Shown piece after piece: positions 1 to 8,094 of a stretch of 33,014 bases of DNA (position 1 is its first letter; each line of letters starts with the position of its first letter). Source of the DNA: Clostridia bacterium (lineage in GTDB: Bacteria > Bacillota > Clostridia > Oscillospirales > CAG-272); contig JAKSOD010000015.1 in assembly GCA_024405755.1 (NCBI GenBank), forward strand, positions 1-33,014, read 5' to 3'. The translations under genes were made by a program, and so were the position numbers. The notes beneath the pieces were generated by a model. That model had not been told where the DNA came from. It ran no database searches and was given only the letters and a program-made list of their open reading frames with translations.

Positions 1-57
1 AAAACGGCGGCTCCTGACCGCCGTTTTTGACGGGCTGTCTTAATGCGACAGCCCGAC
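1..57 (-). repeat. Structured hairpin element, copy 1 (cut by window edge); likely terminator of the ispH-rpsA operon
   Basis: Read on the minus strand, two hairpins follow directly after the ispH-rpsA stop. The first has arms CGGGCTGTC/GACAGCCCG. The second has arms AAACGGCGG/CCGCCGTTT around a TCAGGAG loop. The visible part matches the first two hairpins of the copy at 28401-28458 base for base, in inverted orientation. The rest of the element lies outside the window. The position just past the last gene suggests it ends the operon transcript. Confidence 0.75.
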
Positions 58-63
58 GGAAAA

Positions 64-2121
64 TTATTCGGCGTCTGCAGGAGCCTCGTCGGTCTCGTCG
101 GCTTCTTCCTCTTCGAGAAGTGCGCGGATGGAGAGGCTTACTCTCTGCTGTTCGTCGTCGACCTTGATGATCTTGACACGGACCTGCTGACCGGAAGTCA
201 GCACGTCGGCGGGATTCTCAACTCTGGTGCGGGCGATCTGAGATACGTGGATCAGACCGTCAACATCATCGGTGATGCGGGCAAATGCGCCGTAGCTCAT
301 GATGTTGGAAATGGTAACATCAATCACATCGTCAACGGCGTACTGTGCCTTGAACACGTTCCACGGATGGCTTTCCTCGGTACGGTAGCCGAGAGAGATC
401 TTGCGGGTCTCGGGATCATATGATTTTATGAATACTGTGATCTCATCACCAATATTCAGCACGTCGGCAGGCTTATGGATAGGTTTCCATGAAATCTCTT
501 TCTTATGGAGCATTCCGTCAACTCCGCCAAGATCTATGAAAGCACCGTAATCGGTCATGCCGCGCACTTTACCGGTGTACTGCTTGCCGACTTCGATCTC
601 TTCCCAGAACTTGTCCGCAAGCACCTTGCGCTCTTCTCTTGCGGCAGCACGGATCGAACCGATAACGTCCTTCTTGGACTGGGACTTCACGTCGATCACT
701 TTGAATTTTACGGTCTCGCCTACAAGTGCGGTGAGATCGGCATCCTTCGGGCAGCCGCTCTGAGATGCAGGAATAAAGATGCGTGCGCCGTAAAGGCTCA
801 CGGTAAGACCGGCTGCGTTGGCTCCGGAGACTTTGCCCTCGAGAGTCTCGCCGGATTCCTTCGCTTCAACAAGTTTATGCCAGTTCTTGTTAAGGTCTGC
901 GCGCTTCTTCGATACGGTGGCGCAACCGTCTATATCGCTGACACGGATAATAAATACATCTATCTGGTCACCGATCCTGAACTCACGACTCAGCTTCAGA
1001 GAAGCATCGTCGGATATCTGATCGGCGGTCAGTATGCCGGTGACTTTTGCGCCGAGGTCGAGTTTGATCTCGATATCGTTTACTGCAATGACAGTACCGG
1101 TAACGGTGTCTCCTGAATTTAATGTTTTGAACGCTGAGTTGAGCATTTCGTCAAAGTTTTCGGTCTCCTTGACGTTTTCGACATTGTCGATAATGGTTTC
1201 GCTCATGGTTTTATGTACCTCCTCTATAATGTCACCGGGCGTTGATGCCCCTGCGACAATTCCCACCTTCCGGCGGTCGTTCGGAATTTTGCCTGCCAGC
1301 TGTTCTGCAGTCTCCACACGCACGGTGCAGGGACAGTATCCGAGGCAGATGGAATACAGCTTTGAAGTGTTTGAACTGTCATTTCCGCCGATCACGACAA
1401 CTGCGTCGCACTTCTTCGCTATTTCCGCCGCTTCAGTCTGGCGGTTTTCCGTAACATTACATATTGTATCAAAAATTATCGGGTTTGTATATAGTTTTTT
1501 CAAAAAATTAATACTTTTTTTCCATTCTGCTGTATTTTGAGTCGTCTGAGCCGCAATTACGGGGCATATTTCTTCCCCATATGGCAATTCTCCCCTCTCT
1601 GCCGCCGCTTTCAGTTCATCTGCGGTGGAGCAGACAAAACTTCTTCCCTCAAAATAACTGACTACGCCGACGACCTCAGGATGTGAGGCTGACCCGATAA
1701 GGATGAATATTCTTTCTCTGCCGTCCGTGGGATCCGGAACCGAATTCTCCGTCGCTATACGGTGTATTTTTTTTACATACGGGCAGGTGCAGTCGGTAAA
1801 TGTGAAATCCGGATATTCCTCTGCGCATCTGTGCAGTAGTGCGTCGGTTTCCCGTGTCATTCCGTGTGCCCTTACGAACACGCGCGCCGCTCCTTCCCTC
1901 AGTGTGGACTCCGCTATTCTTTCCACGTCTTCCGTGCCGATCACACAGACTCCCGCCTTTGCAAGACGGCGGTTATAGGAATCGTTATGTATGAGTTTGC
2001 CCAGAGTAAAGATCCTTATCTTTTCTCCCGAGGCAATCTCCCTCTCGATAAGTTCCGTTGCACGCCGTACTCCGAAGCAGAATCCGGCGTTTTTTGCCAC
2101 TATGACTGAACGCCCTGTCAT
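64..2121 (-). CDS. ispH: 4-hydroxy-3-methylbut-2-enyl diphosphate reductase fused to ribosomal protein S1-like domains
   Basis: A 685-residue fusion. Residues 1-305 are IspH (LytB), the last MEP-pathway enzyme, which makes IPP and DMAPP with a [4Fe-4S] cluster. The cluster cysteines are visible as NAGFCFG (C15), CTCPYV (C113) and TICNVTE (C221). The conserved histidines are H45 (IHN), H86 (RAHG) and H147 (SHPEVVG), and AGASTP marks the end of the domain. After a linker come four S1 RNA-binding repeats, near 334-403, 421-490, 510-579 and 596-667. The last two are most typical (TDYGAFIDLGGVDGMLH, MSYGAFARI). The tail is acidic. IspH-RpsA fusions are known from Clostridia, where they serve as the S1-type protein. 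The gene is last in the operon and its start overlaps the plsC stop by 4 bases, which implies coupled translation. Confidence 0.95.
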   Translation of the reverse strand: MTGRSVIVAKNAGFCFGVRRATELIEREIASGEKIRIFTLGKLIHNDSYNRRLAKAGVCVIGTEDVERIAESTLREGAARVFVRAHGMTRETDALLHRCAEEYPDFTFTDCTCPYVKKIHRIATENSVPDPTDGRERIFILIGSASHPEVVGVVSYFEGRSFVCSTADELKAAAERGELPYGEEICPVIAAQTTQNTAEWKKSINFLKKLYTNPIIFDTICNVTENRQTEAAEIAKKCDAVVVIGGNDSSNTSKLYSICLGYCPCTVRVETAEQLAGKIPNDRRKVGIVAGASTPGDIIEEVHKTMSETIIDNVENVKETENFDEMLNSAFKTLNSGDTVTGTVIAVNDIEIKLDLGAKVTGILTADQISDDASLKLSREFRIGDQIDVFIIRVSDIDGCATVSKKRADLNKNWHKLVEAKESGETLEGKVSGANAAGLTVSLYGARIFIPASQSGCPKDADLTALVGETVKFKVIDVKSQSKKDVIGSIRAAAREERKVLADKFWEEIEVGKQYTGKVRGMTDYGAFIDLGGVDGMLHKKEISWKPIHKPADVLNIGDEITVFIKSYDPETRKISLGYRTEESHPWNVFKAQYAVDDVIDVTISNIMSYGAFARITDDVDGLIHVSQIARTRVENPADVLTSGQQVRVKIIKVDDEQQRVSLSIRALLEEEEADETDEAPADAE

Positions 2122-2750
2122 TTTTTCCCCTTATCCTGTTCTCTTCCGAGTTCGCACACCCGGTCAAACAGGTATTTTGTGATATATCCCGTATCCTTTG
2201 CGTATTCTCCGTTCGCGGTGTACTCCTCGTATTTCACGGGTTTGCCGACGATCACACGCACGGGACGCAGAAATCTGATTCTGTTTTTCTTCGTTTTAAT
2301 ATAAACCGGCAAAACGGCGGCGCGGCTGTGTTCGCATATCAGACCCGCTCCGTTCCTGACGGGTGTTTCTGCGGGATCCTGCCCCGGACGTCGTGTTCCC
2401 TGCGGAAACATCCCGACCGAATACCCTTCCTCCAGCATTGACACGGTCTTTTTTAACACCCCGGCATTGGCTCCGCTTCGGTCAACCGGGTACGCTCCGA
2501 GTGCTTTCAGCAGACTGCGCAGCACGGGAATACGGAAAAGTTCTGCTTTCGACATAAATCTCGGCTGCTGGTGTCTCAATACGGCACAGATATAGACGGG
2601 ATCAAGGGCAGACAGATGATTGGCGCATACAAGATACGGTCCCTCGTCCCGATTCGGTTCATTTTTCCTGCCCTGCGGAATCACGAGGAAGATAACCCTC
2701 GCAAGCCACGCAAGCAGAAAGTGCGCCGTCGCGTAAAACTTTGTTTTCAT
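2118..2750 (-). CDS. plsC: 1-acyl-sn-glycerol-3-phosphate acyltransferase (PlsC family)
   Basis: A 210-residue protein with a hydrophobic N-terminal stretch (about residues 9-25) and the PlsC acyltransferase core. The catalytic H-X4-D motif is NHLSALD (H45, D50). The phosphate-binding block is FPQGTR (115-120). Family members acylate lysophosphatidic acid to phosphatidic acid at the membrane. The block usually reads FPEGTR, so the Glu-to-Gln change is unusual. The cmk-plsC-ispH order is common in Clostridia and supports the assignment. The gene begins 45 bases after the cmk stop with an AGGA box 10 bases from the ATG, and its end overlaps ispH. The family is clear. Activity and exact acyl acceptor are inferred. 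Confidence 0.88.
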   Translation of the reverse strand: MKTKFYATAHFLLAWLARVIFLVIPQGRKNEPNRDEGPYLVCANHLSALDPVYICAVLRHQQPRFMSKAELFRIPVLRSLLKALGAYPVDRSGANAGVLKKTVSMLEEGYSVGMFPQGTRRPGQDPAETPVRNGAGLICEHSRAAVLPVYIKTKKNRIRFLRPVRVIVGKPVKYEEYTANGEYAKDTGYITKYLFDRVCELGREQDKGKK

Positions 2751-2795
2751 TCTTCGTTTGTCCTGCGTTTCCGTTTACGTCACGGTTCTGCAGTC

Positions 2796-3524
2796 TTACC
2801 GCGCCGTACAGACGGCGGGGAGTTTAGAACGGATTATCTCCTCGGCGGCATCAACTGTGGCTTCAAGGGATATCTCGGAATTATCAAGCAGCACAGCGTC
2901 GTCTGCGGGACGCAGAGGTGCCACGTCCCGGCTGCTGTCGCGCAGGTCGCGTTCCTTTATCTCTATCAGGATCTGATCGTAATCCGGATTCTCTCCTCTT
3001 TCAATCAGTTCAAGGTATCTTCTCTTGGCACGTTTCTCTGCCGTGGCTGAAAGAAAGATCTTTACCTCGGCGTCGGGCAGGATCACGGTTCCGATATCCC
3101 GTCCGTCCATAATCACGCTGTTCTCACGTGCGATCTTCCTCTGCATTTCAAGCAAAAAAGTTCTGACCTCGGGAATTGCCGCGACCTTCGAGGCATAAGC
3201 GGAGATCTCGTTCTCACGGATCTTCTCGCCGAGGCACTCCCCGTCAAGATACATATACTGCTTTCCGTCTTCAAACCGTGCATCGACCTTTATTTTATCC
3301 AGCAGGGCAACGACGCCTTCTTTATCGTCACCGGAAATACCGTGCTGTCTCACGGCGTATCCCACCGTACGGTAGATCGCACCCGTATCTACGTATGAGA
3401 TCCCGAGTTTTGCCGCAAGTGCCTTTGCCAGCGTGCTTTTTCCCGCTCCGCTCGGTCCGTCTATCGCTACGGCATATTTTGCTTTTTTCACGAGTCCGCT
3501 CTCGTCCGTAACACATACTTTCAT
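2796..3524 (-). CDS. cmk: (d)CMP kinase (cytidylate kinase)
   Basis: A 242-residue nucleoside monophosphate kinase that transfers phosphate from ATP to CMP or dCMP in pyrimidine nucleotide metabolism. The P-loop is GPSGAGKST (23-31), followed by the substrate-site motif DTGAIYR (46-52) and the family signature DGRDIGT (140-146). The lid-region motif RRYLELIERGE is present. The length is slightly above the usual 220 because of about 15 extra N-terminal residues. The ATG at 3524 is preferred because a GAGGG box lies 7 bases upstream. It sits between the flavoprotein and plsC in the operon, a typical clostridial neighbourhood. Confidence 0.96.
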   Translation of the reverse strand: MKVCVTDESGLVKKAKYAVAIDGPSGAGKSTLAKALAAKLGISYVDTGAIYRTVGYAVRQHGISGDDKEGVVALLDKIKVDARFEDGKQYMYLDGECLGEKIRENEISAYASKVAAIPEVRTFLLEMQRKIARENSVIMDGRDIGTVILPDAEVKIFLSATAEKRAKRRYLELIERGENPDYDQILIEIKERDLRDSSRDVAPLRPADDAVLLDNSEISLEATVDAAEEIIRSKLPAVCTAR

Positions 3525-3644
3525 TATTCAACCCTCGAATATTCTGTTTTTTTTCGCATTTGTGCAAAAAATCACGGTTTTTTACACATTCAGTTCACTC
3601 CGGGCATTTTCCCTTCAAAAAAAGTGTTCCCGGAACGGAAACGG

Positions 3645-5000
3645 TTATTCGGATTTTCTCTTTGCAGCCGCGAGTCCCGCAAGGCGTGCCGTTGACCACG
3701 CAATCTGCAGATTATACCCGCCCGTATATGCGTCGGTATCTATGATCTCACCCGCAAAGTACAGTCCCGGGACAAGTTTCGATTCCATAGTCTTCGGGTC
3801 AATCTCGCGCACGCTTACTCCTCCGGATGTGATTATAGCCTCCTCAACGGGACGCAGTCCCGACAGCGGGACCATGAAGCATTTAAGACACTCCGCGATA
3901 CGCTTCCTCATTTCCCGCGTCACGGAATTTACTTTCAGATCTGCGGGTATTCCCGTCATTCCGACAAAAGGCTCTATCATCTTCTGCGGCAGAAGTCCAG
4001 ACAGAGAATTCTGAAAATCACGGTTTTTATATTTTGAAAAATCAGACAGCAGTCTTGCGTCGAGAGTCTGCATATCAAGGGCGGGTTTGAGATCTATCTG
4101 TGCCTCGTATTTCCCCGGAACGATATCGTGAAGTCTCGCCGACGCCGACAGTGCCATAGGACCCGTAAGTCCGAAATGAGTGAACATTATCTCTCCGAAG
4201 TCCTCATACGCGACTTTGCCGCTGTTTTTTTCAACAATTTTCAGTCCCACGTTCCTCAGCGAAAGTCCCTGCATTGACGGGCAGAGTCCGCCGGGGCAGA
4301 CTATCGGAACAAGCGACGGAACGAGTTCCGTTACGGTATGACCGAAACTCTCCGCCATACGGTATCCGTCTCCTTCCGATCCCGTCCGCGGATACGAAAG
4401 TCCTCCGGTACAGATTATCACACGGTCAAACACTCCGCTTCGATCTCCCGCATCAACGTCGAATCTTTCCCCGCTGCCGTTATTTTCTTTTTCTTTTTTG
4501 ATCCCTCGCACACGCGCACCGACAACGTGACATCCGGATGCCCTCACCTCGCGTTTCAGGGCATCAACAATATCACTTGCCTTATCGGAAACGGGAAATA
4601 CTCTCCGTCCGCGCTCCGTTTTCAGCGGTACTCCGAGAGATTCAAAATACGCCATCACGTCCTGCGGGGGAAACGCCGCATACGCCGCGTAAAGAAAACG
4701 GGGATTCCTCGGTACGTTTTCGAGGAACTCGTCCCTTGTGGCATCGTTGGTGACATTGCAGCGTCCTTTCCCCGTGATGCCGAGTTTGCGCCCGAGCATT
4801 CCGGATCCGTTGCGCTCATACACTGTCACCGCCGCTCCCGCGCGTGCCGCGGCTGCCGCCGCCATCATTCCCGCCGCTCCGCCGCCGATCACGGCAACTT
4901 TAATCCGGTCGGTATGATACGGAACATTTCCGGCGGACTCAAATGCGAGTTCCGCCGCGGTCCCGTAATCCTTCTTTTCTGTATTTGTCATCCGTTCCAT
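3645..5000 (-). CDS. NAD(P)/FAD-dependent oxidoreductase, HI0933/BaiN family
   Basis: A 451-residue flavoprotein. A Rossmann dinucleotide-binding motif VAVIGGGAAGM starts near residue 35. It is followed by the family hallmark GRKLGITGKGRCNVTN (70-85). The C-terminal part carries ITSGGVSVREI and LYFAGEIIDTDAYTGGYN, the second FAD-contact region of this family. About 33 residues precede the Rossmann fold, more than usual, and no internal ATG fits better; an AAGGA-type box precedes the ATG at 5000. Physiological substrates of most members are unknown. BaiN itself is linked to bile-acid dehydroxylation, but that role cannot be assumed here. It begins 23 bases after the regulator gene and is co-transcribed with it. 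A 120-base gap to cmk holds no visible gene. Confidence 0.9.
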   Translation of the reverse strand: MERMTNTEKKDYGTAAELAFESAGNVPYHTDRIKVAVIGGGAAGMMAAAAAARAGAAVTVYERNGSGMLGRKLGITGKGRCNVTNDATRDEFLENVPRNPRFLYAAYAAFPPQDVMAYFESLGVPLKTERGRRVFPVSDKASDIVDALKREVRASGCHVVGARVRGIKKEKENNGSGERFDVDAGDRSGVFDRVIICTGGLSYPRTGSEGDGYRMAESFGHTVTELVPSLVPIVCPGGLCPSMQGLSLRNVGLKIVEKNSGKVAYEDFGEIMFTHFGLTGPMALSASARLHDIVPGKYEAQIDLKPALDMQTLDARLLSDFSKYKNRDFQNSLSGLLPQKMIEPFVGMTGIPADLKVNSVTREMRKRIAECLKCFMVPLSGLRPVEEAIITSGGVSVREIDPKTMESKLVPGLYFAGEIIDTDAYTGGYNLQIAWSTARLAGLAAAKRKSE

Positions 5001-5023
5001 TACTGTCCTTATCCTTTGCGGAT

Positions 5024-5887
5024 TCAGTTATGGTGTTTGGTATATACCTCGTATTCGTCCCAGATCTTTTCAAGTTTTTCAAGTCTTGAACGCACGTCCT
5101 CGGGACGTTTGCGGGCAACTGCGACAATTATCGCATTGATGATCGACAGCGGTGCCACCAGCGAATCCACGAAAGATGCCATATCGCTTCTCGCAAGCAG
5201 CACCTGATCTGCATTGGCGGCGATCGGTGACTGCTCGCTGTCCGTGATCGAGATCACGTCCGCTCCCGCTGAATGTGCATATTCCACAGCATTCACTATC
5301 CTCGTGGAATACCTCGGAAAACTTATGGCGATCAGCACATCGTTCTCACCGATATTCATTATCTGCTCGAACATCTCGCTGCCTGAAGTTGTCTGTACAA
5401 ATCGGATATTATCAAATATCATCCTCAGGTTGAAATTAAGGAAACCCGCAAGTGCAGAGGATGAACGGACTCCGATTATATATATGTTTTTCGCCGTAAC
5501 GATCTTCTCCACTGCCTCATCGAAAGCGGTTCGGTCTATGTCTTCAAGCGTTCGGCGGATCTTGTCGGAATCCGATTCAAGAACCTTATCAAGCACGTCT
5601 CCGTCTCCGATAAGATCATTCGCAACATCCACTCTCTGCACTGCGGTAAGTCTCATCCTGATGAGTTCCTGCAAAGAACGCTGCATCTCCGGATATCCGT
5701 CAAATCCGAGTTCTATGGCAAAACGTACCACCGTGGACTCCGACACCCCCACGATCACTCCGAGTTTTGAAGCGGTCATATATGCCGCTTTATCGTAGTG
5801 TTCAAGAATGTAATTTGCTATTCGTTTCTGTCCTTTTGAAAACCCGGGCATCCCGCCCTGTATCATAGTGATAAGATCCTGTTTCAT
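5024..5887 (-). CDS. MurR/RpiR-family transcriptional regulator (HTH plus SIS domain)
   Basis: A 287-residue protein when started at the ATG at 5887. That start has an AGGGGA box 5 bases upstream and gives the usual RpiR N-terminus; an in-frame ATG at 5977 would add 30 atypical residues. Residues 1-77 form the RpiR winged/HTH domain (SKGQKRIANYILEHYDKAAY, then VGVSESTVVRFAIELGFDGY). Residues 120-260 form a SIS sugar-phosphate-binding domain (IYIIGVRSSSALAGFL, DVLIAISFPRYSTR, ISITDSE). Such proteins usually sense sugar phosphates or cell-wall amino sugars. It is first in the operon leading to cmk, plsC and ispH-rpsA, so autoregulation of the whole operon is possible but not shown. Ligand unknown. 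Confidence 0.9.
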   Translation of the reverse strand: MKQDLITMIQGGMPGFSKGQKRIANYILEHYDKAAYMTASKLGVIVGVSESTVVRFAIELGFDGYPEMQRSLQELIRMRLTAVQRVDVANDLIGDGDVLDKVLESDSDKIRRTLEDIDRTAFDEAVEKIVTAKNIYIIGVRSSSALAGFLNFNLRMIFDNIRFVQTTSGSEMFEQIMNIGENDVLIAISFPRYSTRIVNAVEYAHSAGADVISITDSEQSPIAANADQVLLARSDMASFVDSLVAPLSIINAIIVAVARKRPEDVRSRLEKLEKIWDEYEVYTKHHN

Positions 5888-6034
5888 TTCGTCCCCTGTT
5901 TTTTTCGGCACAAGCGGCGTTTTGCCGTTCACAGTGCCGTTTTTCCGTTCCGCGATCCTTCTGCCGTCGGTCCGCAAACCACCTGAAATCCGGAATAATA
6001 AAATAATAGGATTTCAAAAGCTAATATTTTATTT

Positions 6035-6063
6035 ATTATGTACTATTGTTCTTTTTTTGTCAA
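6035..6063 (-). promoter_or_regulatory. Sigma-A type promoter for the rpiR-to-ispH operon
   Basis: On the minus strand TTGACA (6063-6058) and CATAAT (6040-6035) are separated by exactly 17 bases. The -35 box is perfect and the -10 box is one base off consensus. Transcription would start near 6028, giving a leader of about 140 bases before the rpiR ATG at 5887. I see no clear operator in that leader. Confidence 0.75.
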
Positions 6064-6140
6064 GTGCCATCGGCTTTTTCGTGTTTTTACCCTCAAAAAC
6101 GCACCGGAATGCACCCGGCATTTTCCCTTTTACTCCGTTT

Positions 6141-7682
6141 TCAGCCCGTTGTACGTGCGCCGGAATGTGATCTGTCGTACGCCGCAAGTGCCCGTAAGGT
6201 GATCTCGGGATCGGAGGGATAATCCACATTCACATGTCCCCGTTTCTGTCCGACTTCACTCCCGCGTCCCGCAAAAATCACCACGCGGCGTTCCACGCCT
6301 TCGCAGATACCGGGTGAGAGTGCGCGCGCAAGTGCTTCTTTCCTGTCATATATCACGTCATAGGGCGTTCCCGCGGCGCGGATATGAACGGTGATCTCCT
6401 CCGCTATCTTCTCAAACGGCTCATCGGCACAGTCCTTTTCGCTGACTATGACGTGATCCGCACGGCGTGAGGTCAATCTGCCGAGTTCCTCTCGTCTGTT
6501 CTGTGCTTTACCGCCCACGCAGCCGAAGATCACTACCTTTCTGACACCCGGATACTCCGCATCCACCACGTCGAACAGGGCATCGAAACTCATTGCGTTA
6601 TGGGCATAGTCAACGATAACCGTTACATTCCCGTCCTGACTGTGATATACCTGCATCCTGCCCTCTGCCCGCGCGCATTCGAGTCCGTCACGGATCACGT
6701 CAAGAGGCACTCCCGCGGCATATGCCATTGCCGTCGCCGCAAGCGCGTTCTGCACATTGAACATTCCGGGCATTGTCAGACGCATCTCCGCGTCTCCGCG
6801 GTCGGTCTTTACTGTAAAATGTATTCCGTCGGCACGTTTTTCGGCTCCCGAACAGAAGACCGTGTCACCCGGATCCGATCCGAATGTGACCGTCGGCACT
6901 CTGCCGCCGATATACCGAAGTGTCTCTGCCGCGTGTTCATCGTCGGCATTCACGCACGCCACCCGGCATGAATCGAATATTTTCAGTTTTGATGAAAAAT
7001 AATCGTTAAAATCTTTATGTTCTATGGGACTTATATGGTCAAGTCCGACATTTATCAGGCACGCGACCGAAAAATCAACTCCGTCCACTCTGTGATATTT
7101 CAGTGCCTGGCTCGAAACCTCCACCACGGCGTTCGTCATTCCGCTCGCCCTGATATTATGCAGATGCCGCCACAGTTCCGCCGATTCCGGTGTTGACAGC
7201 TGTGAGGCAAATCTCTCCGCGCCGTCGAAAGTCTCGATTGAGGAAATACAGCCGCACGGTGTTCCGCCGGTCCTTTCGGCATAAAGATCGAGGATCTGCC
7301 TCAGGAAGCATGCCGTCGTGCTTTTTCCCTTCGTTCCCGTGATTCCGAATGTCGTCAGTCCGTCGGCAGGAGAATTATAGTACATTTTCGCAAGAAATGC
7401 CATCGCGGAACGGATATCGCTGACAAGTATGCACCCGTCTTCATCACCAATCCTCCGCTCGCTGACATAGGCTGCCGCACCGTCAGAGATCGCCGACTTC
7501 AGATATTCCTCTTTGAAACCCGCTCCCTTTACAACGAATAGAGTCCCCGGAGTCACAGCACGGGAGTCGTATGTGAACCCCGTGATCACAGCATCTTTAT
7601 TCTCTCCGTCCCACGAAACAAGCAGTCCGCGCTGACGCAGAGCTTCGACATATTCCGATATTTTATAGCGATTCAGATCCAT
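6141..7682 (-). CDS. murE: MurE-type UDP-N-acetylmuramyl-tripeptide synthetase, amino-acid specificity unclear
   Basis: A 513-residue Mur ligase with the three-domain MurE layout. The N-terminal UDP-MurNAc-dipeptide domain contains GFTYDSRAV. The ATP-binding P-loop is GITGTKGKST (113-122). VVEVSSQAL and the YFSSKLKIF region (likely carbamylated lysine) follow, then DYAHN (358-362). The C-terminal domain carries AGRGSE near its end. MurE adds the third residue of the peptidoglycan stem peptide. The specificity segment reads SEKDCADEPF (414-423), where DAP-adding enzymes have DNPR, and the preceding loop GCVGGKAQNRREELG also lacks the usual GGDRD form. The added residue therefore cannot be called, and a MurE-like ligase with another acceptor is possible. 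The gene has its own promoter and a GAGG box 7-8 bases before the ATG. Confidence 0.85.
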   Translation of the reverse strand: MDLNRYKISEYVEALRQRGLLVSWDGENKDAVITGFTYDSRAVTPGTLFVVKGAGFKEEYLKSAISDGAAAYVSERRIGDEDGCILVSDIRSAMAFLAKMYYNSPADGLTTFGITGTKGKSTTACFLRQILDLYAERTGGTPCGCISSIETFDGAERFASQLSTPESAELWRHLHNIRASGMTNAVVEVSSQALKYHRVDGVDFSVACLINVGLDHISPIEHKDFNDYFSSKLKIFDSCRVACVNADDEHAAETLRYIGGRVPTVTFGSDPGDTVFCSGAEKRADGIHFTVKTDRGDAEMRLTMPGMFNVQNALAATAMAYAAGVPLDVIRDGLECARAEGRMQVYHSQDGNVTVIVDYAHNAMSFDALFDVVDAEYPGVRKVVIFGCVGGKAQNRREELGRLTSRRADHVIVSEKDCADEPFEKIAEEITVHIRAAGTPYDVIYDRKEALARALSPGICEGVERRVVIFAGRGSEVGQKRGHVNVDYPSDPEITLRALAAYDRSHSGARTTG

Positions 7683-7726
7683 TTCCGACCTCGACAGATT
7701 ATATTTGTTATGTTTTTGGTTTTTTA

Positions 7727-7755
7727 ATTATACCACTTTATTTTCCTCATTACAA
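7727..7755 (-). promoter_or_regulatory. Promoter of the murE-type gene
   Basis: On the minus strand TTGTAA (7755-7750) and TATAAT (7732-7727) are spaced by 17 bases, giving a start near 7720 and a short leader of about 38 bases. It is divergent from the permease promoter at 7871. The 412-base region 7683-8094 thus holds two outward-facing promoters and the permease leader. I see no gene in it. Confidence 0.7.
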
Positions 7756-7870
7756 CATTTTTTTTGTTTAATTATTTCCATTTCCTCATTCGCGGCACTA
7801 TTAGTCGGATTTGCACAAAAATTGTGTCGTATTCTGTGGTATTTTGTTACGAAAAAAATGTCGAAATCTC

Positions 7871-7899
7871 TTTACAAATACGGAACTTTGTGGTATCAT
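7871..7899 (+). promoter_or_regulatory. Promoter of the uracil/xanthine permease gene
   Basis: TTTACA (7871-7876) and TATCAT (7894-7899) are separated by 17 bases. The predicted start near 7906 leaves a leader of almost 190 bases before the ATG at 8095, long enough for regulatory RNA structure. Confidence 0.65.
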
Positions 7900-7982
7900 T
7901 ATTCCGGTATCCGGATCAACTGACGACGGCAGATGCGTTTGACGGAAGGAATACGATTTCAATATCATTTTTTTCGCGGCGT

Positions 7983-8030
7983 ATCGCTCTCCGAAGGTGA
8001 CTTATCCGACAGGGGCGATTTTTTCTTTTT
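7983..8030 (+). terminator. Terminator-like hairpin in the permease leader (possible attenuator)
   Basis: Arms ATCGCTCT (7983-7990) and GGGGCGAT (8012-8019) can pair with two G-U pairs and are followed by a T-rich tract TTTTTTCTTTTT. It lies inside the permease leader, between promoter and ribosome binding site. An upstream AATACG (near 7950) could compete for the CGTAT overlapping the first arm. This is the layout of transcription attenuation, but I could match no known PyrR site or riboswitch class. Confidence 0.42.
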
Positions 8031-8094
8031 GTAAAAATGAATAATTTGTTTTCCCTTCCGGGACGGATCAAGAAAATGAAAACGGAGGATAATT

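Noticed and set aside
7900..8094. Known purine or guanidine riboswitch in the permease leader
   Set aside because: None of the conserved core motifs I know could be found. Only the hairpin with T-run remains.
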